Shown: one piece after another, positions 1 to 13,330 of the stretch
How positions within the stretch are numbered: the stretch's first letter is position 1
How the letters are laid out: every line of letters starts with the position of its first letter
Source: Liolophura sinensis
Taxonomy: Eukaryota; Mollusca; Polyplacophora; Chitonida; Chitonidae
Direction: 5' to 3'
Assembly (NCBI RefSeq): GCF_032854445.1
Contig: NC_088301.1
Location: forward strand, 36,009,187-36,073,186
Length of the DNA: 64,000 nucleotides
Translations under genes and position numbers: made by a program
Notes under the pieces: generated by a model
The model's input: only the letters and a program-made list of their open reading frames with translations
Told to the model about the DNA's origin: nothing
The model's database searches: none

Positions 1-197
1 AGAATACATTTAAGCAGCTGCATCAGAAACATTGTAAATACATTACTTTTGAGGTAGTTCGGTTAAGCACAACTGCATTATGACTCATTCCCTCTTGGCT
101 CAAGGTGTAATACGAGCCTGGGCTATGTCTATGGGTTTTATATACAGTAAGTCACTGCAGCAGTAATTACTTGTATGCTTTTTCTTTTTTAATCAGT

Positions 198-306
198 TTC
201 CCTTGGGCTCTGCTCGGTTTCAACCCACCATAATGCTGGCCGCCGTCATATAAGTGGAATATTCTTGAGTACGGCGTAAAACACCAATCAAATAAATGAA
301 TAAATC
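198..306 (+). repeat. 5'-truncated tRNA-derived SINE (3' body and tail)
   Basis: Carries the family's diagnostic 3' body (ccaccataatgctggc, then attcttgagtacggcgtaaa) and ends in an (AAAT)-type tail. The tRNA-like head is missing. It lies in an RNF220 intron. The family's full-length copies are at 8741-9009 and 49252-49517. Confidence 0.75.
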
Positions 307-662
307 TTTTTTAATCCAGGACCTGCATTAAATGCTTCTGTTTTACTTCAGGAAGGGAGTATGTGAGATGGTGCAAGGCCTTATCCAGGGCATTTTTTAA
401 ACCGTTATAAGATTTTGGTCGTCCTAAATGAAAAATTTCGTATTTTTGTGTGATTTGCATGTATAAAAATGGTGATACTGACAGATTTGAAAATCAAATG
501 GGTTCCCAAATTGGAGTGTTTTCCTTCTGCTATGATAGTAATTATATATGATAAATATTCTTAAGATTGTGTCTTAAGGTACCAGTTACGTATAAACACG
601 CAGTAGGAGAGTGCTTTTGTTACAAACTGCTCCTCTTGTTTTATCTTAACTGTTGTGTCTAG

Positions 663-3600
663 ATTTAGTGAAGCAGATATCATCCCATGTAGCTCTGATG
701 AACCAGCTGAGGATCGAGCCAGGCAGGCATTGCGTGGAGCAGTTCTAGAGTAAGTAACAGATACTGTATTATTGTGGATATCCGTTCTTTTTTTTTTTTC
801 ATTGGCATAAGGCATGGCGTTACTAATTTGTGTGCTTAGGTCTCTTCGGTCATCAACATGATGAAGGTTGCTCTTATGTGAGGAGAGGGGATCACTGGAT
901 ATATGCCATCTACAGTGATGTCAAAACTTGAGTCACTGGAAAGAGAGACTGATTAGTAGTATGGTGTTTCTGTTACTTGACTTTAAACTTTCAGTCATTT
1001 ATTTGCGCTTAAAAATTGGCAGACACATTATGATTAAACAGTTTAAGACTATACATGTACATGTAGATGCAGGTCAAGCTTCATTGTTTTAATCCACCAG
1101 TAGGCTCTAGACGGGCCATTTCACTATAACTTGACATTTGGGACATTGTAATCAAAGGTCCATGGTAGATCATGGTAGAGATTGAAACCTACCGTTCAAC
1201 TTGTCTACATAAGACATTGACAGAATCAAGATCAGATTTCATAGCTAGAGCTACGTATTAGTGCAGAATAGTACATGTAGGTCTACCCTGGAAACAGCCA
1301 GTTGTTCTTTTGAGCACTGAACTTTGATGATAACTTCTGTATGAAATACTGTTGTGTACTGCCTAAAATGCAGTTCAAATATTTGTATATGAGGAAAAAA
1401 AGATAAAATGTATGAAAGTAAACCTTGATAATGTGTATGTGACTTTCTCTGTATTCAGATTTGGTTCAACCCCTCCACCTAGTGCATCTCCCAGTTTAGG
1501 TGAGTCATACATGTGGTACATGTAGCAGACTGTGTTTTGACCTCAAAGATTTAATACTTATGTAGGTTTCATCTCCCATGTTGTGAAAAGTTAGCCCTGG
1601 TTTACTTTTATCATTGTTTTAAATGTAAAAGCTGCTACAATGTAACATTGCATGGATTCTGTGAAATGTAATACTAGTCAGACCATTTTCTCAGCCATAG
1701 TTATTTTCATCATTTGTCTATTCACTATTTGACAGCAATGGATCTAAGCAAATCTGCCAAGGATGGTTGTGAGAATGGTAAAGAGAATGGAGAGCTACCA
1801 TGTTCAGACCTGTAAGTGAAAATTTCATTTTTGTTGCCTGAAGAGTGAAAATAATGACTACACTGATCTTGCACCTTCAGGACATGGCTTAACTACATAG
1901 GCTGAATTAAAAGATTACAACTGTTTGTCATATGGTTAAGGCTTTCCTCACAAAACATTTTCAGTGGTGTTGATTGGAAAAAGAATCACAGCACAGAAGC
2001 ACTGTAAACTTGTATCTCTGTTTGATATTTGGTGTTCAGTCATTTTCCCTGTTTAGTTTCATGCCAGAATTATTATTTCTTAGAATAAAATTCATATAGC
2101 TACATATCAAGATAAATTTTAAGATAATTGCATCTTGTGATGATCTAAGGATTATTTTGAACAGATTAGAAGATGCCAGTATGTCAGGCAGCGCAGGGGA
2201 GATAATAAAGTCACTGAAGGCAAAACTGAAGGAGAGGGATCTGGTGAAGGGAGATAAATTCAAATGCCTCATTTGTATGGTGAGTACTTATTAGAGCTTA
2301 TTCAGCTACTGTATTTTTCTGTGCACATTGCTTGTCCTAAGTGAAATATTCTTGAGTACGGCATAAAACACCAGTCAAATGAATAAATAAATAAATCATT
2401 GCTTGTCTTTAAGAATAGCCTGAACATTAGTTATATTTTAAGATGTAATGATATTTCTAATGGAGCAGAGTTTTATTAGATTTGCTAAGAAGGTTTCCAT
2501 ATTGTCTTTCACTGGGCCCTTTTCCAGAGTTGATAAAATGTGAAATATAGATATCTATTAATGATTTCAGGAGGCATACTCCAAACCACTGGTGTCAACA
2601 CAGTGCTGGCATGTCCATTGTGAGGAGTGCTGGTTGAGAACCTTGGTGAGCTACATGTAGTTTATTTCATGCAAGCAGACACCTCAGGGTGATATAGAAA
2701 TGTGAATTTTGCTCGGCCCAGCTAGTGTGTTTTTTTTTTCTTTTCTTTTTGTGCGGCATCAGCGTAATAGGTTGGAGATTGGGGTCTGTTTGGAGTTTGA
2801 TTCATGTAGACTTCAATAAGAGTTTCTTGATATTGTATCTGACCATAAATTTCATCCATGACTAAGGCACTAATTTGCTCTGAATCATATCGCGGAAAGA
2901 AATTCTGTATTTTTTAGTGGGTTCAGCAAACTACAAAAATGAATTGTATTTGACTCCGAACTAAACCTCCTGGGCCTATATTTTCCAAAAAATGTCACTT
3001 AAGAGAATTATAATGGGAAATCAATCAATGGTCTAAACTGTTCGCACGACGAAATAACATGCAAATGATGCAGCCCAAATATTCCCACAATGTAACGTTT
3101 GCTGATGGGTTGCACATTAAACAATAGGACAGATTGAAAGTCAGTTAGAAGTCTAGTAAACCAAATACGATCTTCCTTTCTATCGACCATGTATTACAAA
3201 GTATCTGTAATTCCTTGCAATCTGCATGGCAGAATTTACATGGTAGGCTGCAAAATTACAACACAACCCCGTGTCGGACATTTTCACTGGAAATCTCCAG
3301 CCATCACACTACAAGAAGGGGGAGACGCAGTTAAAAAGTCAATTGTACGAATATAACGACTTGAGGGAGTCGATGATCAAAGGGTAACCACACATGAAAC
3401 TGAAAATTCCATTGTCCAAGCAAAGTCAGATATATGTCAGTAGACATCTGGAAGTCTCAACTAGATGACATTTAAACTGACAGCACAATTTTTTTACCGT
3501 CAGCAATGTGTCTCTTAAGCATTTCTATTGGTCATAAAAAGGTGTTTTGAGGGTTGTTTGGAAGGTAGAGTGACGTCCTACCAGTAAATGTTACAGCACC

Positions 3601-3921
3601 AAAAGAAAAACTTTATTACCTTTTATTTGCCTCTAAAAATGTAATTTTTTGGGCCAATATTTAGGTAAAGTACAGTACTTGTGAAAAAATGTTAACCCCT
3701 AAAAAATATCAGTGTGGGATCCTACAATAGCATTCTGAAAAATGCTGTTGAAATATGTAAACATATATGTAAACAAAACAAGGATGGACTTTTTTTTTTT
3801 TTTTTAGTCTTTTAATTGCTTTTATTAATTGTATGTCTATCTCTTTCAGGGTGCCAAGAAGTTGTGCCCACAGTGTAACATGATTACCTCCCCTTCTGAC
3901 TTACGACGACTCTACTTATAA
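663..3921 (+). CDS. RNF220: RNF220 E3 ubiquitin ligase, C-terminal six exons (5' part outside the window)
   Basis: Six exons with GT-AG borders read as one frame: 663-749, 1459-1499, 1736-1811, 2165-2279, 2571-2645 and 3850-3921 (stop TAA), about 155 residues. The first begins FSEADIIPCSSDEPAED, which resembles the conserved RNF220 segment before its linker. A helical stretch (EIIKSLKAKLKERDL) leads into a C-terminal RING finger: CLIC, then CWHVHCEEC, then CPQC, giving the C3HC4 zinc ligands. The protein ends LRRLYL, almost the vertebrate terminus. RNF220 is a ubiquitin ligase that in vertebrates acts in nuclear signalling (Sin3B, beta-catenin and Gli regulation); that role is inferred here from family. 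The RING is split over three exons. No broken splice sites or stops were seen. Identity is firm; upstream exons lie before base 1. Confidence 0.93.
2341..2397 (+). repeat. SINE tail fragment in RNF220 intron
   Basis: Only the last ~57 bp of the same SINE family remain, from gtgaaatattcttgagtacg to the AAAT tail. It lies in the RNF220 intron 2280-2570. Confidence 0.7.
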
Positions 3922-6640
3922 TGGACACTCTACAAATATGGAGTCACTTCAGAATTAGTGATGTAACTTTTCTGCGAAAATGGTTTAGAAGTGACAACCA
4001 GACACATGAAGCATACTAATGAGGATATACCAGGCACTTCATCTTCGTCTCTTGTAATGCCAAATTATTTTCTTCTGGAGAGACCCAGCTCATTGTCTTC
4101 ATTTTTTCTTAATCTCTGAACTTTTGTTAATTTTATTCTGTCAGTGCTTTTATTTACTGTGTACTTATCCATTTGGAACTTAAAAAGAAGTTCAAAAAAA
4201 CTAAATTTTGAGTCTAACATTCTATGTACAAGGTGAAACAGTCCTTAGTTCTGAGCACCACTGTGCATGTTCTAGCACCAGTTAACATTCATACAAACCA
4301 CCAGTGCTAAATGTATGGATTAACTATCACATTGTAAAATTAAGTATTTCTGTGTACCAACAGATGTGAACACATACGGAAAGAAGTTTGATGGTCAACA
4401 CATGTGATTTTACGTCCATTCTAAGCTAAACACAAATGAGATCAAGTTAAAGAAATATGTGGGATACCTGGGAGATATTTTAGCTGGAACATTTTCTTTA
4501 TTCTGTATTCTAACTTGGCATGCTACTGGTATATCTTCATATGGAATTTGAATGCAAAAAAAAGGTGTTCAGCTGTTGTTAGAGGTATTTTTTGCAGTGG
4601 TGATGCTGACTTTGGCCTTTCTCCCAGTAACTTCCTTTTTATCTGCACTTACACATGATAAATGACAGCATATGAAAAACACATATGCAGGTGGATATCT
4701 TTAAAGTTAAAAAAAACTCACCAGAATATTTGGTGCTGCCAATATAAGCAGGTCTTGGTGGAAGTATGTGAACATAATAGGTGAATGCAATGTTCATTTG
4801 ACATGATTCAAAATTTGTGAAATGTGAACCAATTTGCTATTTAAGGGCTAAAATCCATTTTAATGTACTTTGATGCCAAATTCTGTGGTTAAGTTTATCA
4901 AAAGGTAAATTTATTTTATTTTTGTTACTGGAAATCCAGAACAATGAACATAAAATACATAACAAAATGTAATGATATGTAATTGAATTTGTATAAAGTG
5001 AAAAAATATGACGTACTTATGTGCATAAGAGTGTACTGTATGTTACACTTTAGAGGACATTACTTCAAGTGTGAATTGTGATGTGTTGATTTGAGAGGAG
5101 TGATGGGAAGTTCAAAATTACAGATCTTTGCTGTGTTTATAAAAAGGACATTCATTTCCTTGGAAATGCAGAAACAATTATTTCTAAAGAATTTTTGATC
5201 ATGAGGATGTGTTCAGAACTGTTTTTTGTACACAGTAACAGGTGTTCCATCAGTATTTGTTTATAAATACTATATATATGAACATCTTCATCTGTGAGAG
5301 AAGATTTATTGCATTGTTTGTTAGAGATAATGATATATATACATGTATAATGTTCCTCCTGCAGTGAGTTGAAAACTATCTGCAGTTAACGAGTTTCTAA
5401 ACTCATACTTGTTAATGTTGCCTGGATGCAGTTTGGCATGGTTTCCAGGAATTGCTTGTGACATCTAACTGTTGTAATGTTTAATGCCGTGTACAATGTT
5501 AAGAGATGGTCAAGCACCCTGATTATTTGGCTTGTATACAGGTAAATGTACCTCACTTTATGCAGCGTCATGTGGACTGGAGCATAAAAATATTTCAACA
5601 GGTAGCCAATCAAGCACAAACAATAATATCATGGAGTGCACAACTGTCTGATTTTACATATCCAGATAGCTATAATGTCATGTAATACTAATTGTTTCTG
5701 TTTGAGAAATAGAAATGTAACGAAATGTAAAAATTCTTTTCTTAGCATCGTCTTCGACAAATAATCTCTTGTTTTCCACAAACACAACCTAGCTATGCCC
5801 AAAGAAATCAAAATCCCCAGCTGGGTATGAAAGTGTGTTCCCAGAAACGAGGTTGCTTATATTCTTCACATTTGTTGTGAAGTCGCTTTTTTCCCCCCCA
5901 AGGCAAAGGAACCATGGATTTAATTTCCAGAAAGGTCCAAAACATACACTGTACATATACATGCTTTGACATGCCACAATTGTAATGAGGCTAATGGAAT
6001 GATAATGGTGGTTAAAATATAATGTAGGGAACAATGTTTTCAAATGTAATTGTGTTGTATATGGTTTCTAACAAATTTCTTTCTCTGGTTGTGTCCAAAC
6101 TGTATAAAGGTTGTCTCATCAGTCTCTATCAAGCTGTTATGAGGTTGTTATCAAATATATATATGAACTGAGGTAGTGAGGAAAACTATACAGAAGCTTT
6201 AGGATGTCCTTGGGGTAAAAGTGTTTTGAGATATAAAGGAAATTTTTAATTACTTTCTTCTGATTTTCTCGAAGCATTTGAGTCCGTAGTAATATTGGAT
6301 AAGTACATGTATATATGTCATCTTTGCTGATAGATGTATTTCAACATACCGGTAACTATTTCAGCTAGGTGATTTTTTGACATGGGTTTCCATTATACCA
6401 AAATGTCTTTTGTGCATAGGAATAAGACAGATCTTACCCTGTTCTGAGACCGGCTGGTATGAAAATGCACAAGGTCAGAAGTTTATTACATGTGGGAAGA
6501 AATTATTTTTATTTATTTTTTTTTATTATTTTTTTTTATCCTGCTAAGTGATCATTTAGAGTTGAGTTACCGGTACTTGAGTGATGTTGTACATATTGGT
6601 GTTACACAACTAAAATAAACAAATTCAGAATTCTTGATCA
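3922..6640 (+). other. Putative RNF220 3'UTR
   Basis: About 2.7 kb of AT-rich sequence without a supported reading frame follows the RNF220 stop. A canonical AATAAA lies at 6614-6619, followed by a T/GT-rich stretch, and is the best poly(A) candidate I see. The end point is inferred; no transcript data are available. Confidence 0.45.
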
Positions 6641-6746
6641 GCTTTGTTGTATTTTTCTGTCTTGAATTTGCTGAACAGTTTTTGATAGTTATTATCTGAA
6701 GTTCGAAAGATCCAAATATAGACATTAGACTGTTGACTGCATCATG

Positions 6747-6893
6747 AGCTCATGTTGGCTTCATCTCCGGTCATACGTAGAAAGGTTTGCAAGCAATCTG
6801 CTGATGGTTTGTGGGTTTCCTCCGGGTTCTGTGCAGTTTCCTTCCACCATAATGCTGGCTGCCATTGTGTAAGTGAAATATTCTTGCATACGA
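6747..6893 (+). repeat. Diverged SINE fragment downstream of RNF220
   Basis: Matches the SINE body from the 'ctcatgctggcttc' segment through 'ccaccataatgctggctgcc' and 'aagtgaaatattcttg', but the tail is lost. More diverged than the other copies, so probably older. The short ORF across it is not a gene. Confidence 0.65.
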
Positions 6894-8123
6894 GATATAC
6901 CTCACCCATTTTTTTTCCACTTCAAAGAATGTAACATTTCCTGTAGTGCTTTGTTTTTTGGTTCATTACCAAGATTGCAGAGCATGAAAATCAGGTGTTA
7001 TCAACGTGAGCTATAAAAGAATCACGATATAAGCAACCTAAGAATCACATCGTTGAGCACTCTCAAACACTGAAGTCAAAAGTGAACAAACGTAAGCAGT
7101 GGGATATATACTGATTCATACAAAAAGCACTTTTTTTTTTTATTGGTGGTTCTACATTGGAACCTAAAGTGATGAACGTATTAATTTATGATAGATCTGA
7201 GTATTAATTTTCAATTTACTATATACATAATTGTACCATATCATTAAAACATGTAAATTTTTTAACTACTTTCATAGAACAGGCTTTTTTTCCAACTTCG
7301 GCTAAGGTGATGGGGCGTGAAAATTCTGTCCTACGCCAAATTCTTTTTGAAGAACTGCATGCCCTGTTAACAGAATGTTGGTTGGGATAAAATTTTCGCG
7401 GCCCATCACCCTTCCCTAAGATGAAACAATAATTCCAAACATGGCCGACGTTCATTTGAGTTGTCAAGAGACTGTTGAAAGATGGTTTACCAATGCTGGC
7501 TTTGACATATGACATTTCGGGAGTTTTAAGGAATCGATGAATAGCAAAAATAAGGTAGTGTTCAAGCCGGGTTTTTTGAGTGAAATTGTCCGCGCGGAAG
7601 TCTGTATGACCGAAGCTGGGCGTCCTGGTAGGGACGTCCAGCTTAGCTTAGGGCTAAGAATATATATATACATATATACCTTGAGGTGTATATATATACA
7701 GCCATATAGCCTGTAAGTAGGCTGGTATAGGCGTACATAATCTTTGACCCAGATTTTGACTGCAGACCTGCAAGTTATATCTTATTTACAAACGTCCTCC
7801 TTCCCCTAAAACGAGGTGAAATCAAATGACCAGTGGGTATTATGAATGAGAATGGACTCGCATGTCAGGCACAATCCGGTCAACAAAACGCTGACTGTAA
7901 CCGGAAACTTGTAGTCCGTGCGATAACAGAGGTCCCACAGTAGACGCCCCCACACAAGATGGTTTAACTGCAGCATTCGGCACATGGAAGGGTTGCGGGC
8001 ACGAAGGATGAAGGGGAAACAGATAAGGAGACTAAACATGTAACTGTTCCCTTGAAGGTTGGGCCTTAAACATAGGTCAAATTTCACTAGCAATGTGATA
8101 AATAAGTTTAAACTGACGGAGAA
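6894..8123. other. Intergenic region between RNF220 and MPV17L2
   Basis: No supported gene. Several short ORFs exist but have no recognisable domain or splice context. The MPV17L2 promoter presumably lies in the last few hundred bases; no convincing TATA box was identified. Confidence 0.4.
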
Positions 8124-11100
8124 ATGTTCGCTAGGGTGCGCTCCGCCACAAAGGTGCTTTTCAATAAGTATCTGATCGTTACAAACACTATAACTTGTGG
8201 CGGATTACTTGCGATCGGTGACGGAATCGTTCAGAATATTGAGCACATGGGGGAGAGCAAAGCTGAAAAGGTGGTGTCTGCAGGAAAGGAAGGAAAACCG
8301 GCAACATGGACTTACAACTGGCCCAGAACACGTAAGCAGAACTGACTGATCTCTTCCATGGCTGTTATTTGACGACAGTCACAGTGATTCGTTTTCTGGC
8401 TGAATTGACAAATTGCAGCTTTTACCTACGGTACCGGTAGCATGGGCGTCGGAAGGTGTCGGTACCGGGAGAGGAGTGCATAAGGGAACACATCTGCACT
8501 AGGCCTTTTGTTGGAAACCAGGGGCCCCAGGGTGGGTGAGGTGTTAGTGCACAAGGGGACACATCTACACTAGGCCTACTAGTTCAAGCTAGTAGGCACC
8601 TAGGTGGGAGGGGTGTTACAAGTGCATATAGGGGGACTGTAGGCCTACCGGTGGTAAGGGTGGGGCGTAGGGCGGCAAGTCTGGAAAGGGATAGGAGTGT
8701 AATCTTTGTTGGTAAAGTTATGTATGTATGCTTGGGAGGGAGGGAGGTGCCGTGGCTCATTTGGTTAACACGATTGCGCAGCGTAATGACCCAGGAACCT
8801 CTCTGTGAGTTCGCTGTGAGTTCAAGTCCAGCTCATGCTGGCTTCCTATCTGGCTGTGCGTGGGGAGGTCTGGCAGAAACTTGTGGATAGTCATGGGTTT
8901 TCCCCAGGCTCTGCCCGGTTGCCTCCCACCATAATGCTGGCTGCCGTCGTATAAGTGAAATATTCTTGAGTACAGTGTAAAACACCAATGAAATAATAAA
9001 TAAATAAATGTGTGATTGGGGTTTAAGATCATACTTTTAACAGTTTTTATAAATAGTTAAATGAAAACAAGGAGTCATTAGGTGTGTGTAGGGGCATACA
9101 CATACTGTGTCTTCTTGCAGCAGGGTGAGTCCATGCTGCTAAAGTGCTGCACAATCGAAGTATCATGGTGAAGGCAAAAGACAAACAGTATAATGTGTCA
9201 GTATAATGTGACTGGGTGGGGTGTCATGTCTGGTGTCTTCGGCAGTTACCAGATCAACCAGTCCTGTTTCCTTGCCCCAACTTCTCAGTTCTGAGAGCCA
9301 ACGAAACATTGCTCGACAAGTTCCATGTTCATAGTCTTTGGTATGACCCGACCTGGGCTTATTCCTAGATCTCTGGACTTTGATGCAGGCGCTCTAGCCA
9401 TTAGGCCACTGAAGCGGTCGTGGATTCGTTACAGACAACTTGACATGCACGAATATGGTGTAGATGTATAAGTCAAAACTGTCCAAAACTATTGTACCAG
9501 TGGAAAAGTATGCCGTTAAGCTAGCTAAATCAGTGCAGTCCTGCAATACAGACCTCAGCAGTAAGGCTGTATCCATCATGGCAATAGTTGCATTCAGAAT
9601 GACTGAGTTGAACACCATATTTGATAGTGTCATCGAGTGAATCGCTGGGGATGCATCACTGGTTGAAACGGGAATATCAGACGACCGCTTTCAACAACAA
9701 ATAAAGAATATTGATTTGATGTTATTCAGAAAAAATTTTTGAAATTTAAGCTTCCAAATCTTATTTAAGTAATGCAAATTTATGTGTTCTACTTTTATAT
9801 TCAGGTCGCATGTTTGCGATGGGTTTTATTCTTGGTCCCTTTAACCATGGTTGGTACTCGTTACTGGACAAGGTGGTGAAAGGGTCAGGTGTCAAGGTTG
9901 TCATTAAGAAGATAGCATGTGACCAGGCTGTTGCTGCACCATTTTTCTGTTCAGCCTTCTTCATGGGTAAGACATCTGTACTAATCTTCATCATAAGCAC
10001 ATTTGCATTAATATAATGAGTGAAATATCTTGTGTAGATTTTATTATTTGGTACAGACCAGCCTGCTCATTCTTATAGAGAGCCCCTCACTGGTGGAACA
10101 ACTAGCCCATAACCAATAAGAACACATTATGACAACCTTAAATTCTGCCAGTTCCAGTCTAATAAAGAAAAATAAATCATATCTTTGAATGAAAAGGAAT
10201 AAAAATTGGATGCATTTCACCTATAAAATTGACCACCACCGTATTCCATAACACATAGTGACAAAATCTTGATCATCTGAACAACAATGAACTTTGGAAA
10301 AAAAGGAAACGTTTTTTTTTTCGCAATAATAAAAAGAATGTGGCTTAATGGGCAAGTGCTGTTGCGGAAATACAATTCAAAGAATTTCCTATAGAAAGAT
10401 CGAGTGAAGTCCTGGGACAGTTTTGCCTAGATTTGAGGCCCGAAAACAGGGTGGGACCACACAAACCTTTATCCTTTGAATGTCTATGTCATTTCTACAT
10501 ATAGTTAAATCACAGTCCAGAAGCCTCTGTGTCCCAATACAAATCAATCAGTTTCGTCCCTGCCTGTTGATCACAACATTACCATGTTGGGCGTGAATGA
10601 GAGAAATTTGACCTGGGCAAAGACTGGGTGTTGAATGCAGAGATTTTCCCCTACAAACTATTGTTCCATCCGCATCGTTATCCAAATCGCCATCTTCTCT
10701 TCCAAAATCAAAATCGCCAGAATAACATCCATCACGATATTGTCATGTCGTCTTCTTGACCTCTCTAGGTAAGCAGTTGCCCTGGCCTGGTTAGCACCAG
10801 TTTTCCTCAGTTTAACATCTCAAAAATGCTCTTTATGGTGATAAATTCGTTAGATGACTACCTTCTGGAGTTGCGTAGGTAGATATTTGGCTTCATCCAT
10901 TAATATTTTTTTCTTGGCTTAATCTCGGAAAAATATCTGCTTCAGCCAAATATTTACCCACATACCACTGGAAGGTTGTCATATAATAAATAGAATATAA
11001 AGAGATGAAATCATCTTACAGAGCTGCTTGGAAATGAGCTCACCAGTCCTATAAATATGTGTTCACTTTCATCATTGATCATAACCTTTCAACAGGAATG

Positions 11101-12215
11101 GGTTTAATGGAGGGAAAATCTTTAGACGGTTGTATAGAGGAGGTTAAAGACAAATTTATAACAGTTTATATGGTAAGTATCACATAAAAATTGATCCTTT
11201 GATATTTTCATAGTGAATATCAATGCCGTAATAATTTTTTTATTTTTGTAATAACAAGAATAACTTTGATGTTACAATTTTTTTTTTGTAAAGTTGCTGC
11301 AAGACAGACAAATAATGGCAAGGACATTACCAAAAGAATAGGAAAACTCCAGTTTTGCATGAGATTCTTAAAATTCTGGCTTATATGCTGCAAACCACAA
11401 TACATACACCCCTTTGGTGTACAGACCTCACTCTCTTATTTTGATGTTAACGGACACTTCTCTGTCTCACTCCTTTTACTTCAGGTTGACTGGTGTGTTT
11501 GGCCACCTGCTCAGTTTATCAACTTTTATTTCCTGCCTACTCAGGCACGAGTGGTATACGTCTCAACCATAACACTGTGCTGGAATGCCTTCCTTTCCTG
11601 GATGAAACATAGAGTAAGTACTCTGTAGTCATTGAACTTATTTCATTTCTGATGAATTGTACATTTCGTAAGGGGCATAGGGAGCCATGTAAGAACATCG
11701 GATTGAAATCTGCACAAGGCATAATCTACCTGTGCACAGTGGGCCGATATTTTGCCCATTCCCAAATGGTCTGTTTCCCAAATTGCAATGACAAATGTCC
11801 CAGTGGGTTTCCAAAATACATGTACCCTAATTCTCATCGATCCTTTCGGTGCAATTTGTGCACTTTTGCATTTCAGGCCCATTAATGAAGCCCTGCGCGT
11901 GGTAATATACAAAGTTAGGGTCCATTAAACCACAGCATTCCAGTGTCAGCGAGGTTGCAATAATCACCATGTCATTGTAGCTGTACCTGTAAACTATAGT
12001 CAGAAACGTAGCATTATGATAAGAACAGAATAATGGTGTTAAGAATGGTTAAACCAAATCAAGCAAATTGAGTTGCTGGGTGTGGAAATAGTGATATTTA
12101 GAAATGATGTGAGTTTCTGATATTTAGAGTAATTACCACTTTATTCTTGTTCCAACAGGATCTTGTGCGTGCTGAACATCACCTTATAGACAGTGTTCCA
12201 GAATCAGTCCGTTAG
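8124..12215 (+). CDS. MPV17L2: MPV17L2, Mpv17-like protein 2 (complete, five exons)
   Basis: Exons 8124-8331, 9805-9966, 11096-11172, 11485-11613 and 12159-12215 join in frame (phases 1, 1, 0, 0) into 210 residues, close to the human protein (about 206). Landmarks are LFNKYLIVTNTITCGGLLAI at the N-terminus, a GRMFAMG-like start to exon 2 followed by GPFNHGWYSLLD, and DWCVWPPAQFINFYFLP in exon 4, the Mpv17/PMP22 family signature. The family has four hydrophobic segments and lies in membranes. MPV17L2 in mammals is an inner mitochondrial membrane protein needed for mitoribosome assembly and mitochondrial translation; that role is inferred. The ATG at 8124 is the first Met of the exon. Introns 1 and 2 carry SINE and tandem-repeat insertions that leave the splice sites intact. 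Confidence 0.95.
8470..8640 (+). repeat. Imperfect ~75-bp tandem repeat in MPV17L2 intron 1
   Basis: A G-rich unit containing 'aca catctRcactaggcct' appears at about 8480 and 8556, and a third partial unit near 8610 repeats 'gggtgttacaagtgcata'. Roughly 2.3 copies. Confidence 0.55.
8741..9009 (+). repeat. Full-length tRNA-derived SINE (reference copy)
   Basis: A complete non-autonomous retroposon. Its tRNA-like head has an A-box-like element at 8752-8764 (gtggctcatttgg) and a B box at 8820-8829 (gttcaagtcc), 55 bp apart, as expected for an internal RNA polymerase III promoter. A ~150-bp body follows, then the family's conserved 3' end (attcttgagtac) and an (AAAT)n tail. It sits in MPV17L2 intron 1 in the sense direction. 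Target duplications are not clear. Confidence 0.85.
9230..9420 (-). repeat. Second tRNA-derived SINE family, fragment
   Basis: Read on the minus strand, 9420 downwards gives a tRNA-like head (gtggcctaatggctagagcg, A-box-like) and then a short body ('cccaggtcgggtcatacc'). The body differs from the common SINE in this window. It lies in MPV17L2 intron 1. Boundaries are approximate. Confidence 0.45.
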
Positions 12216-13302
12216 TTGTCACGTACGGATGTAAATGTTTGGAAGATTCTGATGTGAAACTCTAAATTACCCTTCTTTACCATAACCCAGTAATATCATT
12301 GAATGTATTAAGTGATACTAAATGATATGTGTGCATTCATGTGGAACTCTACATCTAATGTATTATTTAAGAATTAAGAAATAATCTTTACCTCAAGATT
12401 CCTATATATGTAGGTGCAAATGTTTGGAAAAAAAGCATACCTGTGCCATGTATATAGAGAAGTATTAAATAAGTAATATTATTTCACTTCAAAGTGTCCA
12501 AATGTAGCACACCTGAAGAAGTACATGCACTCTTTGAAATGTGGTGTTTAAGCTCAGGGTTTGTACACAAATGCCATTTCGTATTTGATCATGGTTGCCG
12601 CTGGATATTATGCCTTTAGAGTGCTTTCATTTCTACTGTTACATCCGAAACAAATGTTTGAAGATCTCATTTATATGTTTGCGTTTAAACTTACTTAATT
12701 CTTAATTTGTGTAAGTTTGAAGGTTATTTGTTTTATCATTTCTGTGGTGCATCATAGTATGTAAACAGTAAATGAACAGATAACAGATATTGGAAGTTTT
12801 GTGTAGCCTTGCCATTTTAAACTAGGTATTATTGTTTTTATTGGTTTTAATGTCTGCTCTATGTTTGATCCATGAACATCAAACCTGTCTAAGATGCCTA
12901 AGGGATTATCAACTGTTATACGTTGTTTATATCTCGCTCTATGTATCGTTAGTGTACATGTGTAAAATATTGTTCTGTGACCAATCCTTAAAAACTGTTT
13001 TTCTTGTTTTACCTACATATAGACTGTTCTGCCTGACTGCCTGTTTTATTGACCTTATATTTGTTATATAAAATGTTGCTGCTCTTGGTTTCCAACAGAA
13101 TCATCATGTCAGTTGTTGTTGTTTTTTTTTTTGGTTATGTGACTACTTTTGATGAGGGTAAATTGTGTGAGTAATACAGTTTGCTTATATGCGGCAGACA
13201 TCATCAAAAACACAAATTACTCCCATTCAGAAGAAATATGTCACATTATCTCCACTAACTTTTCAGATTTAATTCACATTCAGATTTAATTTGTGTGTCA
13301 AT

Positions 13303-13330
13303 TTACCTATTGCTATTTGGCAATAGGTAA
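13303..13330. repeat. Perfect short hairpin
   Basis: ttacctattgc and its exact reverse complement gcaataggtaa flank a 6-nt loop. It lies ~1.1 kb after the MPV17L2 stop. No function is assigned. Confidence 0.5.

Noticed and set aside
7219-8093. Three minus-strand ORFs upstream of MPV17L2
   Set aside because: 60-98 codons, no domains or splice signals; they lie in the presumed promoter region.
8749-8830. Possible tRNA gene (A and B boxes present)
   Set aside because: It is the head of a SINE with body and AAAT tail; the cloverleaf stems do not pair well.
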